A stretch of DNA of 29,787 bases from Acidimicrobiaceae bacterium (GCA_013044365.1 JABEUP010000034.1:1-29787), one strand, 5' to 3'; shown: positions 6,184-15,364, counted from the first letter of the stretch. Program-made: numbers and translations. Notes: a model not told the origin generated them from the letters alone.

Positions 6184-8022
6184 GTGCCAAAGGCCGTAGG
6201 CATAGACTTAGGAACTACAAACTCGGTTGTCAGCGTGCTTGAAGCAGGCGAGCCGGTTGTAATTCCTAACGCAGAAGGTGGACGGACAACCCCCTCAGTG
6301 GTCGGATTCGCGAAAAATGGCGAAGTTTTGGTTGGTGAAGTTGCAAAGCGTCAAGCGATTACCAACCCTGACCGTACGATCCGTTCCGTAAAGCGCCAAA
6401 TGGGTACCAATTGGACGCTTGACATCGATGGTAAGGACTACACGCCACAAGAGATTTCTGCCAGGATCCTCGCCAAGTTGAAAAGAGATGCCGAGAGCTA
6501 TCTGGGTGACACCGTGAATCAGGCTGTCATAACTGTTCCCGCATATTTTGATGACGCCCAGAGGACGGCTACCAAAGAAGCAGGTCAGATCGCCGGCCTC
6601 GAAGTTTTGAGAATCATCAATGAGCCAACAGCGGCGGCTCTGGCATATGGACTCGATAAAGAGGGCCAGGAGCAAACAGTTCTGGTGTTCGACCTTGGCG
6701 GAGGAACATTTGATGTCTCCATCCTGGAGATTGGCGATGGAGTGTTCGAAGTCAAGTCCACTTCCGGAAACACCCACTTAGGCGGAGATGATTGGGACCA
6801 AAGAGTTATGGATTGGCTCGTGAAGTCTTTCAAGGACACCGAAGGGGTTGACCTTTCAAGCGACAAAATGGCTTTGCAGCGGCTCAAGGAAGCGGCCGAG
6901 AAAGCCAAGATCGAGTTGTCGTCGGTACAGGAAACCACAATAAACCTTCCATTTATCACCGCAACTTCTGATGGTCCAAAGCACTTGGACTTCAAACTGA
7001 CCAGGTCGAAGTTCCAGGAGCTTACTAATGATCTCACTCAAGCATGCAAAGGGCCGTTTGAGCAGGCAATCAAGGATGCGGGACTTAGCAAGGACGAAAT
7101 CCATCATGTGATCTTGGTCGGTGGTTCCACGCGGATGCCCGCTATTCAGGAACTGGTCCAGTCAATGACTGGAAATGAGCCGCACAAGGGTGTCAACCCG
7201 GATGAGGTTGTCGCTGTTGGTGCCGCGGTGCAGGCAGGTGTCCTAAAGGGAGAAGTGAAAGACGTTCTGTTGCTCGACGTCACTCCTCTGAGTCTTGGCA
7301 TCGAGACAAAGGGTGGTGTGATGACCAAGCTAATCGAGAAGAACACCACCATCCCAACCCGCCGTTCTGAAGTGTTCACCACTGCCGATGACAACCAGCC
7401 CTCTGTTGAAATCCACGTTCTCCAGGGTGAGCGGGAAATGGCAATGTACAACAAAACTCTAGGAAAATTTCAGTTGGTCGGACTACCTCCAGCTCCCCGT
7501 GGAATTCCTCAGATTGAGGTCACTTTTGACATCGATGCCAACGGAATTGTCCATGTGTCGGCTAAAGACCGTGCCACCAACCAGGAGCAGTCGATAACTA
7601 TCACCGGGCAGTCCTCGTTGTCCAAAGAAGACATCGAGCGGATGGTCAAAGACGCCGACGCACACGCTGAGGACGACCGGAAGCGCAAGGAAGAGGCTGA
7701 GACTCGTAACAACGCGGACACTCTGGTTTACCAGACTGAGAAGTTGCTCAAAGATCAGGGAGAAAAGATTTCTGGACCCGAGAAGGAGTCGGTTGAAAGC
7801 GCCGTTGCCAACTTGAAGAAAGCGCTTGAAGGTAGTGACATCGAGTCCATCAAGACTGCAACTGAGGGGCTTATGACTGTTAGCCAGACATTTACTCAGC
7901 GGCTCTATGAGGAAGCCTCGAAGAATGCCAGCGCTGCTGAAGCATCCAGTGGAGAATCGGGCTCTAGTAGTTCAGATGATGAGATAGTTGATGCAGAGAT
8001 TGTCGACGAGGAGAAGAACTAA
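6184..8022 (+). CDS. dnaK: Hsp70 chaperone DnaK
   Basis: This ATP-dependent cytoplasmic chaperone refolds or holds unfolded proteins with DnaJ and GrpE and, in actinobacteria, serves as co-repressor for HspR. The nucleotide-binding domain shows GIDLGTTNSVV (phosphate 1), VFDLGGGTFDVSIL (phosphate 2) and ILVGGSTRMPAI (adenosine). The interdomain linker is VLLLDVTPLSLG, followed by the beta-sandwich substrate domain, a helical lid, and an acidic tail ending in DDEIVDAEIVDEEKN. At 612 residues it lacks the roughly 25-residue insertion of proteobacterial DnaK in the nucleotide-binding domain, as usual for Gram-positive lineages. The GTG start at 6184 is fixed by AAGGAGG 7 nt upstream and by the MPKAVGIDLG beginning. 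It is the first gene of the heat-shock operon. Confidence 0.98.
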   Translation: MPKAVGIDLGTTNSVVSVLEAGEPVVIPNAEGGRTTPSVVGFAKNGEVLVGEVAKRQAITNPDRTIRSVKRQMGTNWTLDIDGKDYTPQEISARILAKLKRDAESYLGDTVNQAVITVPAYFDDAQRTATKEAGQIAGLEVLRIINEPTAAALAYGLDKEGQEQTVLVFDLGGGTFDVSILEIGDGVFEVKSTSGNTHLGGDDWDQRVMDWLVKSFKDTEGVDLSSDKMALQRLKEAAEKAKIELSSVQETTINLPFITATSDGPKHLDFKLTRSKFQELTNDLTQACKGPFEQAIKDAGLSKDEIHHVILVGGSTRMPAIQELVQSMTGNEPHKGVNPDEVVAVGAAVQAGVLKGEVKDVLLLDVTPLSLGIETKGGVMTKLIEKNTTIPTRRSEVFTTADDNQPSVEIHVLQGEREMAMYNKTLGKFQLVGLPPAPRGIPQIEVTFDIDANGIVHVSAKDRATNQEQSITITGQSSLSKEDIERMVKDADAHAEDDRKRKEEAETRNNADTLVYQTEKLLKDQGEKISGPEKESVESAVANLKKALEGSDIESIKTATEGLMTVSQTFTQRLYEEASKNASAAEASSGESGSSSSDDEIVDAEIVDEEKN

Positions 8023-8033
8023 CGATATTGGCT

Positions 8034-8066
8034 GTCCAGTGGAGGCTCGCCGAGGCTCCACTGGAC
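8034..8066 (+). other. stable hairpin in the dnaK-grpE intercistronic spacer
   Basis: GTCCAGTGGAG (8034-8044) pairs perfectly with CTCCACTGGAC (8056-8066). The 11-nt interior adds CTC/GAG pairs above a G-G mismatch, with the loop GCC. No T-run follows, so it is not a simple terminator. It lies 11 nt after the dnaK stop and 19 nt before the grpE ATG, a position suited to partial termination, processing or 3'-end protection of a dnaK-rich mRNA. Confidence 0.7.
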
Positions 8067-8085
8067 CCAACGGAGTAAAGAGAAC

Positions 8086-8673
8086 ATGAGTGAATTTGAG
8101 AATGAAAATTCAGAGTTCCCGGATGGAAATATTGAGATTCCCGATGACCTGTCCTCGTTGGAGGGGGAAGGTGAAGTAATAGAGGCGGAACTCATGTCCG
8201 ACGGATCGGTTATCGAGGACGAATCTGCTGCGGAGGACTTGGTGGAGAAGCTGTCGGCCGAGCGCGATGACTATCTCAAAGCGCTCCAGCAAACGGCGGC
8301 TGACTTTGACAATTACCGTAAGCGGATTACCAAGCAGTTCCAGGATGCCGGGGACCAAAAGGTCGAGAGCTTGGTAACCAAACTTTTGCCTGCTCTTGAT
8401 AATATCGAGCTGGCTTTGGCCCACTCCAAGGACAACCCTGAACTGGCCTCTGCGCTTTTACAGATTTCCAGCGGACTTTTGGATATTTTGACGAAAGAAG
8501 GTTTGGAATCAATCAGCACCGCAGACGTTGATTTCGATCCCACCTGCCATGACGCAGTCATGCATGAACCGGGCGAAGGAACAGCACAAGTTTCAGAGGT
8601 CCTGCGGTCGGGTTACAAGTGGAAGCAGAGGGTAATTCGCCCGGCCATGGTTAAGGTAGTTGGACAAGGATAG
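8086..8673 (+). CDS. grpE: nucleotide exchange factor GrpE
   Basis: GrpE releases ADP from DnaK and so times the chaperone cycle. The 195-residue protein has an acidic N-terminal tail (about residues 1-45). A long coiled-coil helix follows, including AERDDYLKALQQTAADFDNYRKR, a clear GrpE segment, and the C-terminal beta-domain ends with a family signature around GYKWKQRVIRPAMVKV. The ATG at 8086 follows GGAG within GGAGTAAAGAGAAC; the distance to the SD-like core is a little long. It lies 63 nt after dnaK, separated by a hairpin that may lower GrpE output relative to DnaK, and 9 nt before dnaJ. Confidence 0.96.
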   Translation: MSEFENENSEFPDGNIEIPDDLSSLEGEGEVIEAELMSDGSVIEDESAAEDLVEKLSAERDDYLKALQQTAADFDNYRKRITKQFQDAGDQKVESLVTKLLPALDNIELALAHSKDNPELASALLQISSGLLDILTKEGLESISTADVDFDPTCHDAVMHEPGEGTAQVSEVLRSGYKWKQRVIRPAMVKVVGQG

Positions 8674-8682
8674 GGCTTAGCA

Positions 8683-9810
8683 ATGGCTCCGCAGCGTGAG
8701 TGGTTTGAAAAGGATTATTACAAAGCTCTTGGCGTCTCCAAGACTGCCTCCGACAAGGAGATTACCCGCGCATACCGAAAGTTAGCGAAGCAGTATCACC
8801 CCGATTCCAATCCAGGTAAAGAGGACCAGTTCAAGGATATTTCTGCCGCCTATGAGGTACTTGGGGATACCGCCAAACGCAAAGAATACGATGAAATCCG
8901 GTCAATGGCCGGCCCGGGTGGCTATGGCGCTGGCAGAGCCGGGGCAGGTGGATTCGGAGGCGGGACCCATGTGGAGGACCTGAGCGATCTAATTGGCGGC
9001 CTGTTCAACAGAGGAAGCCGGCGTTCTTCGGGCGCGCATGGACCAGTTCGAGGATCTGATCAGGAAGTTGAGGTATATATAGGTTTTGAGGATGCGGTTC
9101 ACGGCATTACGACAACGCTAAATGTGGTCTCCGACGTCAAGTGTGAGACTTGTCATGGAACCGGTAGCGCTCCTGGATCCTCACCTGTCGTTTGTGCTAG
9201 ATGCCAAGGTACTGGATCGGTCGCCGATAACCAAGGTTTCTTTTCATTTTCTCTCCCATGTCCAGCATGTGGTGGCAGAGGCGTACGAATTGAACACGCC
9301 TGTCCAGTATGCCGAGGAAGCGGTGTTGAGCCAAAGAATCGTCAGATAAAGGTCAGGATCCCCCATGGCGTGGACAATGGTTCGAAGATACGTTTGAAGG
9401 GGAAGGGCAGCTCTGGTACAAACGGTGGACCAGCGGGTGATCTTTACGTAGTTATCCATGTTTCCCCGCACCAGATTTTCTCACGGCGTGGGGCTGATCT
9501 TTTGCTCACCGTTCCGGTTACCTTCGCCGAGGCTGTTTTTGGGACCACACTTACTGTTCCTACGCTTGACGGCCAGGTTTCCCTAAAGGTTCCAGCTGGA
9601 GCCAAGTCTGGATTGACGCTGAGGGCGAGGTCCAAAGGACTTCCAAAGAGCGGCAAGACAGCCGAGATGGGAGATTTATTGGTGACGGTTGAAATCGATG
9701 TACCGCAACATCTATCCCCTGAACAGAAAAAGGCAGTCGAGGAGTTTGCCCAAGCTACTACGGAGTCTCCCAGGAGAAATTTGGAGGTTGAGGCTAATGC
9801 TAGAAAATGA
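8683..9810 (+). CDS. dnaJ: Hsp40 co-chaperone DnaJ (type I)
   Basis: DnaJ delivers substrates to DnaK and stimulates its ATPase. The J domain occupies about residues 9-75, with the essential HPD in YHPDSNPGK. A glycine-rich stretch (GPGGYGAGRAGAGGFGGG) follows. The zinc domain has four CxxCxGxG repeats (CETCHGTG, CARCQGTG, CPACGGRG, CPVCRGSG), and the C-terminal substrate-binding beta domains include VRIPHGVDNGSKIRLKGKG. At 375 residues it is of normal type I length. Start ATG 8683 lies 9 nt after the grpE stop. The last 14 nt overlap the start of hspR, so the two are probably translationally coupled. Confidence 0.97.
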   Translation: MAPQREWFEKDYYKALGVSKTASDKEITRAYRKLAKQYHPDSNPGKEDQFKDISAAYEVLGDTAKRKEYDEIRSMAGPGGYGAGRAGAGGFGGGTHVEDLSDLIGGLFNRGSRRSSGAHGPVRGSDQEVEVYIGFEDAVHGITTTLNVVSDVKCETCHGTGSAPGSSPVVCARCQGTGSVADNQGFFSFSLPCPACGGRGVRIEHACPVCRGSGVEPKNRQIKVRIPHGVDNGSKIRLKGKGSSGTNGGPAGDLYVVIHVSPHQIFSRRGADLLLTVPVTFAEAVFGTTLTVPTLDGQVSLKVPAGAKSGLTLRARSKGLPKSGKTAEMGDLLVTVEIDVPQHLSPEQKKAVEEFAQATTESPRRNLEVEANARK

Positions 9811-10207
9811 GGGGTATCTGCGGCCCGGCAAGGCGACGTTGAAAGCGGTGTACGTAATTTCCGTTGCTGCCGAATTGGCTGGAATGCATCCCCAAACGTT
9901 ACGTATTTATGAGAGAAAAGGGCTGGTCTACCCGCTCAGGACAGATGGTGGTTCTAGACGCTACAGCGAAGAGGACGTGCAAAGACTGCGCAGAATTCAG
10001 GAGCTAACCAATGCGGGCCTCAACCTCGAAGGCGTAAAGAAGTTCATGGAACTTGAAAACGAGATTGCATCTCTTAAACAAGAGCTTGAGGTCACCAAGG
10101 CTGAACTCAAGCGGCAGAGAGAGGAATCCGACCGCCTTTACAAGCGGGAAATCGTGCCTTTCTCGCAGGGACTGAGGATTTTCCGCGATTATCAGGGACT
10201 TGTCTGA
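9797..10207 (+). CDS. hspR: heat-shock repressor HspR (MerR family)
   Basis: This DNA-binding repressor acts on HAIR operators and with DnaK as co-repressor in Streptomyces. The 136-residue protein begins with VYVISVAAELAGMHPQTLRIYERKGLVYP, the MerR winged-helix region (described here as residues 19-47), whose HPQTLRIYER core is typical of HspR. GGSRRYSEEDVQRLRRIQEL follows as wing and dimerisation start, then a coiled coil (residues about 85-120). I choose ATG 9797, inside the end of dnaJ, because GGAGG (9783-9787) lies 9 nt upstream; the frame is open further upstream within dnaJ, and GTG 9848 is a shorter option. Together with the HAIR-like site at 6112-6132 it forms an autoregulatory loop covering dnaK-grpE-dnaJ-hspR and probably clpB. 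Confidence 0.93.
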   Translation: MLENEGYLRPGKATLKAVYVISVAAELAGMHPQTLRIYERKGLVYPLRTDGGSRRYSEEDVQRLRRIQELTNAGLNLEGVKKFMELENEIASLKQELEVTKAELKRQREESDRLYKREIVPFSQGLRIFRDYQGLV

Positions 10208-10238
10208 CTGGTATAGCAGCGTAAGTTGGAGGTAACCG

Positions 10239-12737
10239 ATGACTGGCACCGATCCGAATCGTTGGACTATTAAAACACAGGAGGCAATCGCCCAGGCAGC
10301 CTCCAGCGCTAAGGCAACTTCATCGTCTGAGATAACGCCTGCTCACCTTCTTCTGGCTTTGATGTCCCAGTCGGAAGGACTGACGCTCCCAATCCTTGAT
10401 CGGGTTGGGGTCTCCCCGATGTCGCTGCGCAATACTCTGAGCGATGCCACCTCGAAGATGTCGAAGGCATATGGAACGGAGCCCCAGTACTCGAGATCGT
10501 TTATCGATGTCCTCAATGGCGCCGATTCGCTCCGACAGGAGATGGGCGACGATTACATTTCGGTGGAGCATCTGCTGGTCAATCTTTCCGACTTGATAGG
10601 CGTCTCCAGAGAAGATCTTATGCTTGCCTTGCGAGATGTTAGAGGTTCCCACAACGTCACCTCCCAGAATCCCGAGGCAGCCTATCAGGCACTAGAAAAA
10701 TACGGAAGAGATCTTACCGATCAGGCACGCAAAGGTAAGATCGATCCGGTAATCGGGCGCGATGATGAAATAAGGCGAATCATCCAGGTTCTGTCGCGGC
10801 GCACCAAGAACAATCCGGTAATCATTGGCGAGCCAGGCGTGGGCAAGACCGCAATTGTGGAGGGTCTGGCAAAAAGAATTGTTGATGGCGATGTCCCCGA
10901 GTCCTTGAGGCACAAGAAATTAATCGCCCTCGACCTTGCCGCCATGGTGGCAGGAGCTAAATTCAGGGGTGAATTCGAAGAACGGCTGAAGGCTGTACTC
11001 AAGGAGATATCGGACTCTCAAGGTGATGTGATCACGTTCATCGATGAGATGCACACTGTCGTGGGCGCCGGGGCCACAGAGGGGTCGATGGACGCATCCA
11101 ACATGCTAAAGCCGATGCTCGCCAGAGGCGAGCTTCGGATGATAGGTGCTACCACCCTGGATGAATACCGCAAATATATTGAGAAAGATCCAGCTCTGGA
11201 ACGAAGATTCCAAAAGGTGTTAATCGATCCGCCCAGCGTCGATGCCACTGTGGCGATACTTCGCGGGCTGAAGGAGAAATACGAAGTACATCATGGAGTT
11301 CGTATTCAAGATGCAGCCCTCATTGCTGCTGCGGTCTTTTCTGATCGCTATATCACGGACAGATTCCTGCCGGACAAGGCCATCGATCTCATAGATGAGG
11401 CGGCATCAAGGTTGCGAATTGAAATTGATTCGATGCCTACCGAAATAGACGTGGTCAGTAGGAGAATCCGGCAGCTTGAGATCGAAAAGATCTCTCTCGC
11501 AAAGGAAACCGACAAAGCTTCGCAAGACCGGCTGGCACGCCTGGAGGGTGATATTGCCAATCTCAATGAGGAGTTCAACGTTCTAAAGGCCCGGTGGCTC
11601 TCAGAGAAAGAGGCAATCGATGCAATCAGAGCTAGTAAAGAGAAGCTGGAAAGTATCAAGGATAAGGCGGAGAGATATGAGCGTGAAGGCCATCTGGACA
11701 AGGCTGCAGAGCTGCGTTACGGAGAAATTCCACGTTTGACCAAAGAGGTTGAGTTGGTGACCGCCAAGCTAATCGACACACAGGCCCACGGCAGGATGCT
11801 GAAAGAAGAGGTCGACGAGGAGGATATTGCCGAAGTTGTATCAAAGGCCACCAACATCCCGATATCAAAGCTCCTCCAATCCGAGGTGACACGCCTCATC
11901 CAAATGGAGGAGTACCTTCATAACCGCGTAGTTGGGCAGGACGAGGCCGCCGCCGCGGTTGCCAATGCGATAAGGCGTTCACGCGCGGGACTTTCCGACC
12001 CGCACCGCCCTATCGGATCGTTCCTGTTCATGGGTCCGACTGGTGTGGGAAAAACGGAGATGGCCAGGACATTGGCGGAGTTCCTTTTTGATGACGAAAG
12101 GGCCATGATAAGGATCGACATGAGTGAATACCAGGAGCGGCACACCGTGTCCCGCCTTGTCGGCGCTCCTCCCGGATACGTTGGTTTCGACCAAGGCGGG
12201 CAGCTCACGGAGGCGGTAAGAAGAAGGCCATATTCGGTTGTGCTCCTCGATGAGGTTGAAAAAGCTCACCAGGATGTGTTCAATGTGCTGCTTCAGGTTC
12301 TTGATGACGGCCGTCTGACGGACGCGCAGGGCCGGACGGTCAACTTCACCAACACCGTCCTGATCATGACTTCGAACATTGCAGGGGAGCCATCCACGGT
12401 GTTCAGGCCAGAATTCATCAACAGGATTGATGAGATCATCAGATTCCGATCACTTACGGAAGACGATCTGGGGAAGATTGTCGAGTTGGTTGTCAACTCG
12501 CTACGCAAGCGTCTGGCTGACCGGTTGGTTGATTTGGAGCTCACCGATAATGCAACTAAGTGGTTGGCAAGAGCCGGGTACGATCCACTTTATGGCGCGC
12601 GCCCTCTAAAGCGTGTTGTCCAGCGGGAACTGGGCGACCCGATCGCTATAGCACTTCTTGAAAACCGTTACTCCGAAAATTCAGTGATAAAAGTTGACGC
12701 TCCAACGCTCGATGCGCCGCACCTTGTTCTCTCCTGA
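10239..12737 (+). CDS. clpB: protein disaggregase ClpB (Hsp104 family)
   Basis: ClpB is a hexameric ATPase that threads aggregated proteins through its pore in cooperation with DnaK. The 832 residues contain an N-terminal Clp-N domain (1-145), AAA1 with Walker A GEPGVGKT (197-204), pore loop KFRGEFEER and Walker B FIDE (Glu270), a coiled-coil middle domain (about 400-530), and AAA2 with GPTGVGKT (599-606), pore loop GYVGFD and Walker B LLDE (Glu672). The C-terminal domain ends after YGARPLKRVVQ. The segment between MTSN and FRPEFINR in AAA2 (near residue 712) is only 8 residues, clearly shorter than the versions I remember. The start has TTGGAGGT 5-6 nt upstream. It lies 31 nt after hspR, so it is probably the last gene of the operon. 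Confidence 0.97.
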   Translation: MTGTDPNRWTIKTQEAIAQAASSAKATSSSEITPAHLLLALMSQSEGLTLPILDRVGVSPMSLRNTLSDATSKMSKAYGTEPQYSRSFIDVLNGADSLRQEMGDDYISVEHLLVNLSDLIGVSREDLMLALRDVRGSHNVTSQNPEAAYQALEKYGRDLTDQARKGKIDPVIGRDDEIRRIIQVLSRRTKNNPVIIGEPGVGKTAIVEGLAKRIVDGDVPESLRHKKLIALDLAAMVAGAKFRGEFEERLKAVLKEISDSQGDVITFIDEMHTVVGAGATEGSMDASNMLKPMLARGELRMIGATTLDEYRKYIEKDPALERRFQKVLIDPPSVDATVAILRGLKEKYEVHHGVRIQDAALIAAAVFSDRYITDRFLPDKAIDLIDEAASRLRIEIDSMPTEIDVVSRRIRQLEIEKISLAKETDKASQDRLARLEGDIANLNEEFNVLKARWLSEKEAIDAIRASKEKLESIKDKAERYEREGHLDKAAELRYGEIPRLTKEVELVTAKLIDTQAHGRMLKEEVDEEDIAEVVSKATNIPISKLLQSEVTRLIQMEEYLHNRVVGQDEAAAAVANAIRRSRAGLSDPHRPIGSFLFMGPTGVGKTEMARTLAEFLFDDERAMIRIDMSEYQERHTVSRLVGAPPGYVGFDQGGQLTEAVRRRPYSVVLLDEVEKAHQDVFNVLLQVLDDGRLTDAQGRTVNFTNTVLIMTSNIAGEPSTVFRPEFINRIDEIIRFRSLTEDDLGKIVELVVNSLRKRLADRLVDLELTDNATKWLARAGYDPLYGARPLKRVVQRELGDPIAIALLENRYSENSVIKVDAPTLDAPHLVLS

Positions 12738-12757
12738 GTTTGGGGACAGCTAGTATT

Positions 12758-12763
12758 TATAAT
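12758..12763 (+). promoter_or_regulatory. possible -10 element for the purA operon
   Basis: A perfect TATAAT lies 20 nt after the clpB stop and 84 nt before the purA start. No convincing -35 is present at 16-18 bp upstream. The 110-bp gap suggests that purA-purD-purB has its own promoter. Within the leader AGGTGCC and GGCGCCT can pair weakly around an A-rich loop. Confidence 0.4.
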
Positions 12764-12847
12764 CTGTGCCAAGTGAAGGTGCCTTTCGAATTTGAAAAAC
12801 AAGAATTCTGGCGCCTGAAATGCGCTGAATGAAGATGGAGGTAAACG

Positions 12848-14122
12848 TTGCCCGTAACAATCGTATTGGGCACTCAGTGGGGCGATGAGGGAAAAGGAAA
12901 GCTAACTGACCTGCTTGCAGCGGATATGGATTTTGTGGTTCGCTACCAGGGAGGCCACAACGCCGGCCATACCATTGTGGTGGAAGGCGAATCATTTGCA
13001 CTCCAACTAATTCCATCTGGAGTTCTTAACCAGTCCGTTACCCCGGTCATAGGAAATGGAGTTGTAGTGGACCCAGGGGTGCTGATAGCCGAGATTGACC
13101 AGTTAGCCTCCCGTGGCGTGGAGACTTCGAGGTTGCGGGTCTCGGGTCAGGCCCATTTAATAATGCCGTATCACATCGAACTCGACCGCGTTGCTGAGAG
13201 GCATTTGGGTAAGAATTCTCTTGGAACCACCAAGCGGGGTATCGGGCCAACCTATGCCGACAAAGCTGCCAGAATCGGTCTGCGTGTCCAGGATTTGTTG
13301 GATCCAAAGATTTTTCGACAGAAGCTCGATGTGGTTCTCAAAGAGAAGAACGCGATCCTAGCCAAGGTCTATAACAGACTTCCGCTTTCTGCCGACCAGA
13401 TTGCCGATATCTACCTCGGTGAGTATGCGCCGCGTATAGCACCACTGATTACCGATACGGTGACTCTTCTCAACGACGCCGTGGCTGAGGGAAAGAGAAT
13501 CCTGCTCGAAGGGGCTCAGGCCACTTTCTTGGATCTGGACCATGGGACTTATCCCTTCGTCACGTCATCGAATCCCACCGCTGGTGGAGCGATAACGGGA
13601 TCGGGAATCGGACCACGCAATATCTCGAGGATTATAGGAGTCGCGAAGGCCTATCTTACCCGCGTTGGCGCAGGACCGTTTCCAACTGAGCTTTTTGACG
13701 ATATCGCAGCTCAACTGGTTGAAAGAGGTCATGAGTTCGGGACCAATACCGGCCGCCGTCGTAGAACCGGTTGGTTCGATGCGGTGTTGTTGAGACAGGC
13801 TGTTCGGATCAACTCGTTGTCTGAGGTATTTATCACAAAACTTGATGTCCTGGATGCCTTCGACGTCGTTAAGGTGGCGGTTGCATATGAGTCTGAAGGT
13901 GAGCGCTACGATTCCCTTCCCTATCATCAGTCGGTATTTCACAAATCGGTTCCTATATACAAAGAGTTCCCTGGCTGGCACTGCGATTTGTCTGGCGTGA
14001 CGAGGCGGTCTGACCTGCCCAAAGAGGCTTTGAACTACGTTGAGTTCCTTTCGGAGCAGATCGGGGTCCCGGTTACCATGGTTGGTGTCGGTCCCTCTCG
14101 AGAGCAGTTCGTGGAGATTTAG
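12848..14122 (+). CDS. purA: adenylosuccinate synthetase
   Basis: It joins IMP and aspartate with GTP to make adenylosuccinate, the first step from IMP to AMP. The N-terminus has the GTP-binding loop QWGDEGKGK (residues 10-18) with catalytic Asp13, and GGHNAGHT with catalytic His41. IMP-binding KRGIGPTYADKAARIG and SSNPTAGGAITGSGIGP follow, then the NTGRRRRTGWFDAVLLR segment. The 424-residue length is normal. The start is TTG at 12848, supported by GGAGGT (12837-12842) 5 nt upstream and by the MPVTIVLGTQWGDEG beginning. purD begins at the very next base after the stop, so the two are cotranslated. Confidence 0.97.
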   Translation: MPVTIVLGTQWGDEGKGKLTDLLAADMDFVVRYQGGHNAGHTIVVEGESFALQLIPSGVLNQSVTPVIGNGVVVDPGVLIAEIDQLASRGVETSRLRVSGQAHLIMPYHIELDRVAERHLGKNSLGTTKRGIGPTYADKAARIGLRVQDLLDPKIFRQKLDVVLKEKNAILAKVYNRLPLSADQIADIYLGEYAPRIAPLITDTVTLLNDAVAEGKRILLEGAQATFLDLDHGTYPFVTSSNPTAGGAITGSGIGPRNISRIIGVAKAYLTRVGAGPFPTELFDDIAAQLVERGHEFGTNTGRRRRTGWFDAVLLRQAVRINSLSEVFITKLDVLDAFDVVKVAVAYESEGERYDSLPYHQSVFHKSVPIYKEFPGWHCDLSGVTRRSDLPKEALNYVEFLSEQIGVPVTMVGVGPSREQFVEI

Positions 14123-15364
14123 GTGAAAATAGCTGTTTATGGCTCTGGAGGCAGGGAGCACGCCCTGGTTTCCTCCTTTGTTTCTCACGGACATCAGGTC
14201 ACTGTATTTCCCGGCAATCCCGGGATCGCAACTATGGCAGATATCTCACCAGGCCCCTTTGAAGAAATTGAAGCTGATCTGTATGTGATCGGGCCCGAAG
14301 CTCCGTTGGTTGACGGGTTGGCGGACACTTTGCGGGCCCGGCGGAAGTTGGTGGTTGGACCGGGCAGAGACGGGGCTCAATTGGAAGGGTCAAAGGCCTG
14401 GATGAAGGAGATCCTCTCCAGCGCCAACATCCCAACCGCCTCGTTTAGAACTTTTACTGATCCCGGGGCTGCGGTTGAGTACTTGAACTCTTACGACGGA
14501 CCCTATGTGATAAAAACTGATGGCCTCGCCGCAGGCAAGGGCGTACTTGTCACCCGGGACAGGGATGAGGCGATCAGTGATGTTACCGAAAAGCTAAGCG
14601 GAAAGGCATTTGGTTTAGCCGGTACCACAGTGGTAATTGAAGAGGCTATGGAAGGTCATGAACTTTCCCTTCTTGTTCTCTGTGACGGGAGCAAGGGGGT
14701 GGCTCTGTCTCCCGCACAGGATTTCAAGCGAATCTACGACGATGACAAGGGTCCAAATACCGGTGGTATGGGTGCGTTCAGCCCGGTGCCGGGTGTCGGC
14801 GAGGATTTGGTTAGCCAGATCCTAAGAGACTCGGTTGAACCGCTCATTGCGGAGTTCAGGAATCGGGGAATCGATTATAGAGGCGTACTTTATGCAGGCC
14901 TTATGCTTACCATTAATGGTCCAAGAATTGTTGAGTTCAATATACGTTTTGGAGATCCTGAAACACAAGTTGTGGTGCCAAGGATAAAGAATGATCTGGC
15001 ACGAATTCTATTTGAGGTTGCCTCCGGTGAAATAAGGACCAGGCCGGAGTTCATCTCTGAGGCAATGGTGACGGTGGTATTGGCGGCCGATGGTTATCCT
15101 CTTGCTCCTAAGTCAGGTGCTGTGATCACCGGTGCCGAAGCTCCGTTGCCTGATGGGGTTCAAGTATTTCATGCAGGGACAAGGCGCTCGAATTCGGGAG
15201 AACTACTTGTCAGCGGAGGAAGAGTGCTGAATGTGACTGCCAAAGGTAGAGACCTAAAGGCTGCCAGAGCGTTGGCATACAGATCTTTAGCAGCCATATC
15301 TTTTGAGAAGATGCAGTACAGGCTGGATATTGCACTCAGTGCATGTGAACAAAATGACGCATAG
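14123..15364 (+). CDS. purD: phosphoribosylamine-glycine ligase (GAR synthetase)
   Basis: It makes glycinamide ribonucleotide from phosphoribosylamine, glycine and ATP, the second step of purine synthesis. It is an ATP-grasp enzyme of 413 residues. The N-terminal Rossmann part begins MKIAVYGSGGREHAL, an N-domain signature GPEAPLVDGLAD follows, the ATP-binding part has YVIKTDGLAAGKGV, and metal-binding residues lie in GPNTGGMGAFSP and FNIRFGDPETQ. GTG 14123 follows the purA stop with no gap; a TGGAG in the purA end can serve as Shine-Dalgarno sequence. The gene sits in the purA-purD-purB run. Confidence 0.96.
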   Translation: MKIAVYGSGGREHALVSSFVSHGHQVTVFPGNPGIATMADISPGPFEEIEADLYVIGPEAPLVDGLADTLRARRKLVVGPGRDGAQLEGSKAWMKEILSSANIPTASFRTFTDPGAAVEYLNSYDGPYVIKTDGLAAGKGVLVTRDRDEAISDVTEKLSGKAFGLAGTTVVIEEAMEGHELSLLVLCDGSKGVALSPAQDFKRIYDDDKGPNTGGMGAFSPVPGVGEDLVSQILRDSVEPLIAEFRNRGIDYRGVLYAGLMLTINGPRIVEFNIRFGDPETQVVVPRIKNDLARILFEVASGEIRTRPEFISEAMVTVVLAADGYPLAPKSGAVITGAEAPLPDGVQVFHAGTRRSNSGELLVSGGRVLNVTAKGRDLKAARALAYRSLAAISFEKMQYRLDIALSACEQNDA

